The notes beneath the pieces are model-generated. The model saw only the letters and a list, made by a program, of their open reading frames with translations, searched no databases and had not been told where the DNA came from. The position numbers and the translations under genes are program-made. A stretch of 5,052 nt of DNA from a bacterium UBP1_UBA4783. GTDB taxonomy: Bacteria > Krumholzibacteriota > Krumholzibacteriia > Krumholzibacteriales > Krumholzibacteriaceae. Positions 1 through 2,829 of this stretch are shown one piece after another (within the stretch, counting starts at the first letter, position 1; each line of letters begins with the position of its first letter). The stretch is taken from contig DHHB01000067.1 in assembly GCA_002403075.1 (NCBI GenBank), forward strand, positions 2,925 to 7,976. Direction: 5' to 3'.

Positions 1-58
1 GCCCGGCGGCGCGCTCGATGCGCTCGCGCACGCGTTCGAGATTCTCCCGTACCGACAT
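1..58 (-). CDS. yggS: YggS/PLPBP family pyridoxal-phosphate-binding protein, N-terminal fragment
   Basis: Only the first 19 codons are in the window; the gene continues past base 1. The reading from the ATG at 58-56 is M-S-V-R-E-N-L-E-R-V-R-E-R-I-E-R-A-A-G. This closely matches the usual opening of YggS/PROSC (PLPBP) proteins, in which an amphipathic helix of the form 'ENLxxVRxRIxxAA' precedes the barrel. The family consists of single-domain, fold-type III PLP carriers thought to keep vitamin B6 and amino or keto acid pools in balance in the cytoplasm. A GGAGG (minus strand of 63-67) stands 4 nt before the ATG, a slightly short but plausible ribosome binding site. The gene follows the M24 peptidase after 75 nt on the same strand with no convincing terminator between them, so co-transcription is possible. 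The PLP lysine and the rest of the barrel are not visible, so the call rests on the N-terminal helix alone. Confidence 0.72.
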   Translation of the reverse strand, partial: MSVRENLERVRERIERAAG

Positions 59-133
59 CGCTCCTCCGGCGAGGCCCGGCGGCCGGAAACGCCCGCGCCG
101 CCGTCATCCCGCGCCGCGCCGCCCGCGCCGGCG

Positions 134-1318
134 TTACGCGTGCACTCTGACGAGCTCCATCTGCTCCTCGCCGTGGACGACGACCTCGCCGTCGAGGGTG
201 ATGAAGCAGTCGATCTCGCTGCGCGCGGCCATCTCGCCCTGCAGGTAGATCCCCGGCTCCACCGAGAAGCAGATCCCCGGCACAAGCCGGCGCTCGTCCT
301 TCGTCTCGAGGTTGTCGATGTTGACGCCGTTCCCGTGGACTTCCTCGCCGATCGAGTGGCCGGTTCGGTGCACGAAGAAGTCGCCGTAGCCGGCGTCCAC
401 GACGACCTTCCGGCAGGCGTCGTCGACCTCCCAGCCGAAGCAGGGCTGCTTCGCGGCGAAGCGTTTGCGGACGAAGTTCACCGCGGCGATGCGGGCGTCG
501 CGCACGGTGTGGAAGATCTCGAGGTACTTCTCGGGCGGCTCGTCCCCGACGAAGCCGCACCACGTGATGTCGTAGTAGATCGACCCGGGCTCCTTGAACT
601 TCGCCCAGAGGTCGATGAGGAAGCAGTCGCCCTTCTTGAACTCGTAGGAGCCTTCCTTCTTCGGCTCGAAGTGCGGGTCGGCGGGATGGTCTCCGATCCC
701 GACGATCGGCGACTCGTTGGCGCAGGTGAGCCCCTCCTCCTCGAACCGTTTCAGGATGAACTGCGCGAGCTCGTACTCGGTGAGCCGGCGCTTCTTCGCG
801 AGCGCCTTGCCGACCTCGGAGAAGGCCTCGTTCTTGATGTGCTGGATCTTGTCTCCGGCCCGCAGGTGGCTCTCGTACCCCTTGCGGTCGATGATCGCCT
901 CGAACTGCTGGACGAGGTCGGCCGAGGAGACGATCTCGTAGCCGAGGCTCCGGATGAGATCGATCGTCCCGCCGTCGACGATCGACACGTACGGGATGTT
1001 GTTCATCGGAGAGTACTGCATCGCGATCTTCTTCGGCGGGCCGAGGAGCTTCTTGATGGCGGCGTGGAGCTCGCCCCACGCGCGATAGGTGCGCTTCTCG
1101 CCGGGGAGCGCGTCGAGGCGCGCCGGTTCCACGGCGGAGACGAGGCGGACCGGCTCTCCCTTCGCCGGAATGTAGTAGAACCAGCGCCGCGACGTGCCCT
1201 TCGCGAAATCGAGCCCGAGCACGCGGTACGCGAGATGATCCCTGTTGTGAAAATCGCAGAGGAGCCAGCCGTCGACGCCCTTCTCCGCGAGGGCAGCCTG
1301 AATCGCCTTTATATCCAT
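134..1318 (-). CDS. M24B family metallopeptidase (Xaa-Pro aminopeptidase/dipeptidase-like)
   Basis: A 394-residue protein with a creatinase/prolidase-type N-terminal domain (about 1-145) and a 'pita-bread' M24 catalytic domain (about 150-390). All five dimetal ligands expected of the family are visible: D236 (I-D-L-W), D250 (Y-Y-D-I-T), H321 (T-G-H-S-I-G), E354 (S-V-E-P-G-I-Y) and E368 (S-E-I-D). The accessory histidines H216, H317 and H328 are also present, so it should be an active enzyme. Relatives remove an N-terminal residue before proline or split X-Pro dipeptides in the cytoplasm. The exact substrate cannot be told from sequence, so no pepP or pepQ symbol is given. There is no signal peptide. 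Length is normal for the family. The ATG at 1318 is preceded by GAGGGAGG (minus strand of 1329-1336) at about 10 nt, and a strong promoter lies upstream at 1373-1401. This makes the gene a unit separate from the anti-sigma gene, which ends 109 nt upstream. It may be co-transcribed with yggS. Confidence 0.93.
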   Translation of the reverse strand: MDIKAIQAALAEKGVDGWLLCDFHNRDHLAYRVLGLDFAKGTSRRWFYYIPAKGEPVRLVSAVEPARLDALPGEKRTYRAWGELHAAIKKLLGPPKKIAMQYSPMNNIPYVSIVDGGTIDLIRSLGYEIVSSADLVQQFEAIIDRKGYESHLRAGDKIQHIKNEAFSEVGKALAKKRRLTEYELAQFILKRFEEEGLTCANESPIVGIGDHPADPHFEPKKEGSYEFKKGDCFLIDLWAKFKEPGSIYYDITWCGFVGDEPPEKYLEIFHTVRDARIAAVNFVRKRFAAKQPCFGWEVDDACRKVVVDAGYGDFFVHRTGHSIGEEVHGNGVNIDNLETKDERRLVPGICFSVEPGIYLQGEMAARSEIDCFITLDGEVVVHGEEQMELVRVHA

Positions 1319-1351
1319 GAGTCCCGCGCCTCCCTCGTTGCCGAAATTCGA

Positions 1352-1371
1352 GCGGAATAACGATTTTCCGC
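1352..1371 (-). promoter_or_regulatory. Inverted repeat at the predicted transcription start of the M24 gene
   Basis: GCGGAA (1352-1357) and TTCCGC (1366-1371) form a perfect 6-bp dyad around an 8-nt AT-rich spacer. It begins 2 nt downstream of the -10 hexamer and covers roughly -5 to +15 of the predicted start. That is a usual site for a repressor operator, and it could also form a small hairpin at the 5' end of the mRNA. The arms are short, so chance is not excluded, and no regulator gene that could bind it is visible. Confidence 0.35.
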
Positions 1372-1372
1372 C

Positions 1373-1401
1373 ACGCTAGCATGGGGAGCCGGGGCTGTCA
1401 A
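1373..1401 (-). promoter_or_regulatory. Sigma-70-type promoter of the M24 peptidase gene
   Basis: On the minus strand a perfect TTGACA (plus 1396-1401) is followed after exactly 17 nt by TAGCGT (plus 1373-1378), which keeps the T, A and final T of the -10 consensus. The predicted start of transcription is near 1366, giving a leader of about 48 nt before the ATG at 1318. It lies in the 109-nt gap behind the anti-sigma gene, so the peptidase should be expressed independently of the sigma/anti-sigma unit. The call rests on sequence match only. Confidence 0.72.
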
Positions 1402-1427
1402 GCGGGGGGCGTCCGGAGCGCGCGGCG

Positions 1428-2147
1428 TCAGGGCCGGTACCTGAACCAGCCGTTCGGCGAGAGCGTCGTGTGTCCGAGGCCTTCGTGCCCCTTCACGCTC
1501 CAGAGATAGATGACGTTCGGTTTGAGGATCCTCCGCAGGCTGTCGGGCGCGGCGAAGGGGGGGGGCGCGATGCCGTCCGCCGCGTATACGCGCTCGAGCG
1601 ACGGAGCGAAGATTTCGAGCGTGTACGAGCCGTTCGCGCGCGAGGGCTCCCACGTGAACTCCGCGGGAAAACCGCCGACATCCCCGTGCGGAGCCTTGAG
1701 CGCGATCTCGTAGACGGCGGGCGGAGCGCCGCGCAAGACCTCGCGGGCGGGGTCGGCGGTCTCCCGTCCCTTCCTCGTCGCGACCAGAGCGACGACGACG
1801 ACCGCGGCCGCGGCGACCGCGGCGGCGGGAAAGAACCACGCCGGCCTGCCACGGCGATAGCGGCTCGCCGGCTGAACGGGATCCTCCTTCACGACGGTCG
1901 GGGCGATCCGCTCCTTGTACGCTCGCTCGAGCTTTTCGCGGGCGTAGATCCACTCGGCCGACCGGGCGAGCTCCTCGTCCGATTCCATTTTCAGGAACCG
2001 CTCGAACCTGCGAAGCTCTATGTCGCAGCGCGCGCATCGCGCGAGGTGCCTCCTCACGCCGTCGGCGTCGCGCTCGGAGAGCTTCCCCTCGAGATACGCG
2101 GCGAGCGTCTCGACGGGCACGTGGCGCTCAGGCTCCTTTTCGGCCAT
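1428..2147 (-). CDS. Membrane anti-sigma factor: zinc-finger (zf-HC2) cytoplasmic domain, one TM helix, Fn3-like outer domain
   Basis: 239 residues from the ATG at 2147. Residues 9-50 form an anti-sigma zinc-binding domain with the ZAS motif H34-x3-C38-x2-C41, preceded by the usual 'LAAYLEGKLS' stretch. Such domains bind ECF sigma factors in the cytoplasm and occlude their RNA polymerase contacts. Residues 103-123 are one hydrophobic helix (1779-1841) after the basic R-Y-R-R-G-R, which places the N-terminus inside. Residues about 143-239 look like a beta-sandwich (F-T-W-E-P, Y-T-L-E-I, V-I-Y-L-W-S-V), of a Fn3/Ig-like kind, probably outside the membrane and perhaps sensing or docking. Start choice: GGAGGG (minus strand of 2155-2160) lies 7 nt before this ATG, whereas an in-frame GTG at 2165 has no comparable site. 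The gene overlaps the sigma gene end by 20 nt, suggesting translational coupling. A C9 tract at 1557-1565 encodes P195-P197. Confidence 0.88.
   Translation of the reverse strand: MAEKEPERHVPVETLAAYLEGKLSERDADGVRRHLARCARCDIELRRFERFLKMESDEELARSAEWIYAREKLERAYKERIAPTVVKEDPVQPASRYRRGRPAWFFPAAAVAAAAVVVVALVATRKGRETADPAREVLRGAPPAVYEIALKAPHGDVGGFPAEFTWEPSRANGSYTLEIFAPSLERVYAADGIAPPPFAAPDSLRRILKPNVIYLWSVKGHEGLGHTTLSPNGWFRYRP
1557..1565 (-). repeat. Nine-base poly-C tract inside the anti-sigma gene
   Basis: On the coding strand nine consecutive C make three CCC codons (P195-P196-P197) in the outer domain of the anti-sigma factor. Tracts of this length are known slippage sites in phase-variable genes. 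Losing one C would switch to a frame that stops at 1493. Gaining one C would open a frame running to 1309, into the start of the M24 gene. The present frame restores a sensible Fn3-like C-terminus, so it is the functional one as given. It is also the most error-prone spot for sequencing in this window. Confidence 0.85.
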
Positions 2148-2724
2148 CGTCGAACCCTCCCTCACGCACGAGACGGGCGAATTTGCGGCGGGCGCTCTGG
2201 ATGAGCGTCCGGGCGCCCGTCACGTTCCGGCAGCCGAGGATCTTCGTTATCTCCTTCACGGTCAGCCCCTCGCGGTAGTGCAGAACGAACGCTTCGATCT
2301 CCTCGAGCTCCATGACGCCCCGAGCGGCTTCGAGGATGCGGCCGCAGTCGCGCTCGTTGTCGATCCGTTCGTCATACGCCGGATCGAGCGGCTCGGCTAT
2401 TTCTCCCTCGATCGAGAGGAGCCTGCGCCGCCACTGCTCGCGACGCTTCGAGAGCGCGCCGCGGCAGTGGTTCCTCGTCACCTGATAGACCCATGTCGAG
2501 AACCTCGAGCGGCCCGCGAAGCTCCCGATGCCCCGGAAGATCTTCGCGAGTATCTCCTGAGCGAGCTCGACCGCCTCGTCGGCGTCGTGCGCGTGGTTGA
2601 AGCACCAGAGGTACACGCGCTTCTCGTACCGCCTCACGAGCTCCGCGCAGAGGTCGTCGCGCGGGTCGACGGCGATCGCCGACGCTATCTCCTCGTCGGT
2701 CGCCGTCTGTATCCGTTCATCCAA
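2128..2724 (-). CDS. ECF-type (sigma-70 family) RNA polymerase sigma factor
   Basis: 198 residues, typical ECF length. Region 2 spans about 25-92 and includes 'AQEILAKIF-x4-SF' and the DNA-melting stretch 'SRFSTWVYQVTRN' (73-85), followed by the basic 'SKRREQWRRR'. A charged linker (about 103-127) leads to region 4 (about 128-185) with the helix-turn-helix 'LTVKEITKILGC' and a basic recognition helix. ECF factors carry only regions 2 and 4 and are usually held by an anti-sigma factor. That partner is encoded immediately downstream with a 20-nt overlap. The start is a TTG at 2724 with GGAGAG (minus strand of 2732-2737) 7 nt upstream. The nearby ATG at 2720 is out of frame and no in-frame ATG or GTG gives a better fit. 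The recognition helix departs from the common 'PVGTVKSR' pattern (here R-N-V-T-G-A-R-T-L-I), so its promoter motif may be unusual. The specific ECF group cannot be assigned by eye. Confidence 0.92.
   Translation of the reverse strand: MDERIQTATDEEIASAIAVDPRDDLCAELVRRYEKRVYLWCFNHAHDADEAVELAQEILAKIFRGIGSFAGRSRFSTWVYQVTRNHCRGALSKRREQWRRRLLSIEGEIAEPLDPAYDERIDNERDCGRILEAARGVMELEEIEAFVLHYREGLTVKEITKILGCRNVTGARTLIQSARRKFARLVREGGFDDGRKGA
2155..2160 (-). promoter_or_regulatory. Ribosome binding site fixing the anti-sigma start
   Basis: GGAGGG, within the purine run GAGGGAGGG, stands 7 nt before the ATG at 2147 and lies inside the 3' end of the sigma coding region. It favours this start over the in-frame GTG at 2165, which would overlap the site itself. 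Ribosomes finishing the sigma gene at 2128 would pass over it, fitting coupled translation of the pair. Confidence 0.7.
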
Positions 2725-2731
2725 TGAGACG

Positions 2732-2737
2732 CTCTCC
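2732..2737 (-). promoter_or_regulatory. Ribosome binding site supporting the TTG start of the sigma gene
   Basis: GGAGAG ends 7 nt before the TTG at 2724. A short dyad GACG/CGTC (2728-2731 with 2737-2740) places most of this site in a 5-nt loop, so a weak hairpin might modulate access. TTG is a poor initiator, which suits low synthesis of a sigma factor. The assignment is supported by the reading frame of region 2, which needs residues just after this start. Confidence 0.55.
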
Positions 2738-2818
2738 GTCAGGGAAATGACACACGGATTTTCGGACGCGGACGCGGCACGCCGGAGCCTGCTCCGCCGG
2801 GGCGCCGCGGACGGTTCG

Positions 2819-2827
2819 AGTATAGCA
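2819..2827 (-). promoter_or_regulatory. Extended -10 promoter element ahead of the sigma gene
   Basis: The minus strand carries TGCTATACT, an extended -10 (TGn plus TATACT, one mismatch to TATAAT), just after the CHAT stop codon at 2830. No good -35 hexamer is found at 16-18 nt spacing, where the sequence is GC-rich CHAT coding DNA; extended -10 promoters can work without one. Transcription would start near 2812 and give a leader of about 88 nt before the TTG at 2724. The AT-rich element stands out in a very GC-rich gap. The match is by sequence only. Confidence 0.5.
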
Positions 2828-2829
2828 CA

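Noticed and set aside
90..130. Repeated 11-mer CGCCCGCGCCG at 90-100 and 120-130
   Set aside because: Low-complexity GC-rich sequence between genes; two copies only and no sign of a site or array.
140..1360. Long plus-strand open frame (406 codons) opposite the M24 gene
   Set aside because: It is an antisense shadow of GC-rich coding DNA; its Val/Asp/Leu/Arg-rich translation shows no domain, while the minus-strand frame has all M24 metal ligands.
1309..2037. Minus-strand frame across the anti-sigma gene and into the M24 start
   Set aside because: Arg/Ala/Pro-rich translation without features; it is relevant only as the frame entered if the C9 tract gained one base.
2148..2165. Upstream in-frame GTG start for the anti-sigma gene
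   Set aside because: It would overlap the strong ribosome binding site that serves the ATG at 2147 and adds six residues ahead of the conserved domain.
1470..2204. Plus-strand open frame of 244 codons opposite the anti-sigma gene
   Set aside because: Shadow frame; the minus strand has a zinc motif, membrane helix and good ribosome binding site.
2783..2796. GC-rich hairpin (CGGAG-CCTG-CTCCG) as a terminator of the CHAT gene
   Set aside because: Only a 5-bp stem and no following U-tract on the minus strand; such short GC dyads are expected by chance here.
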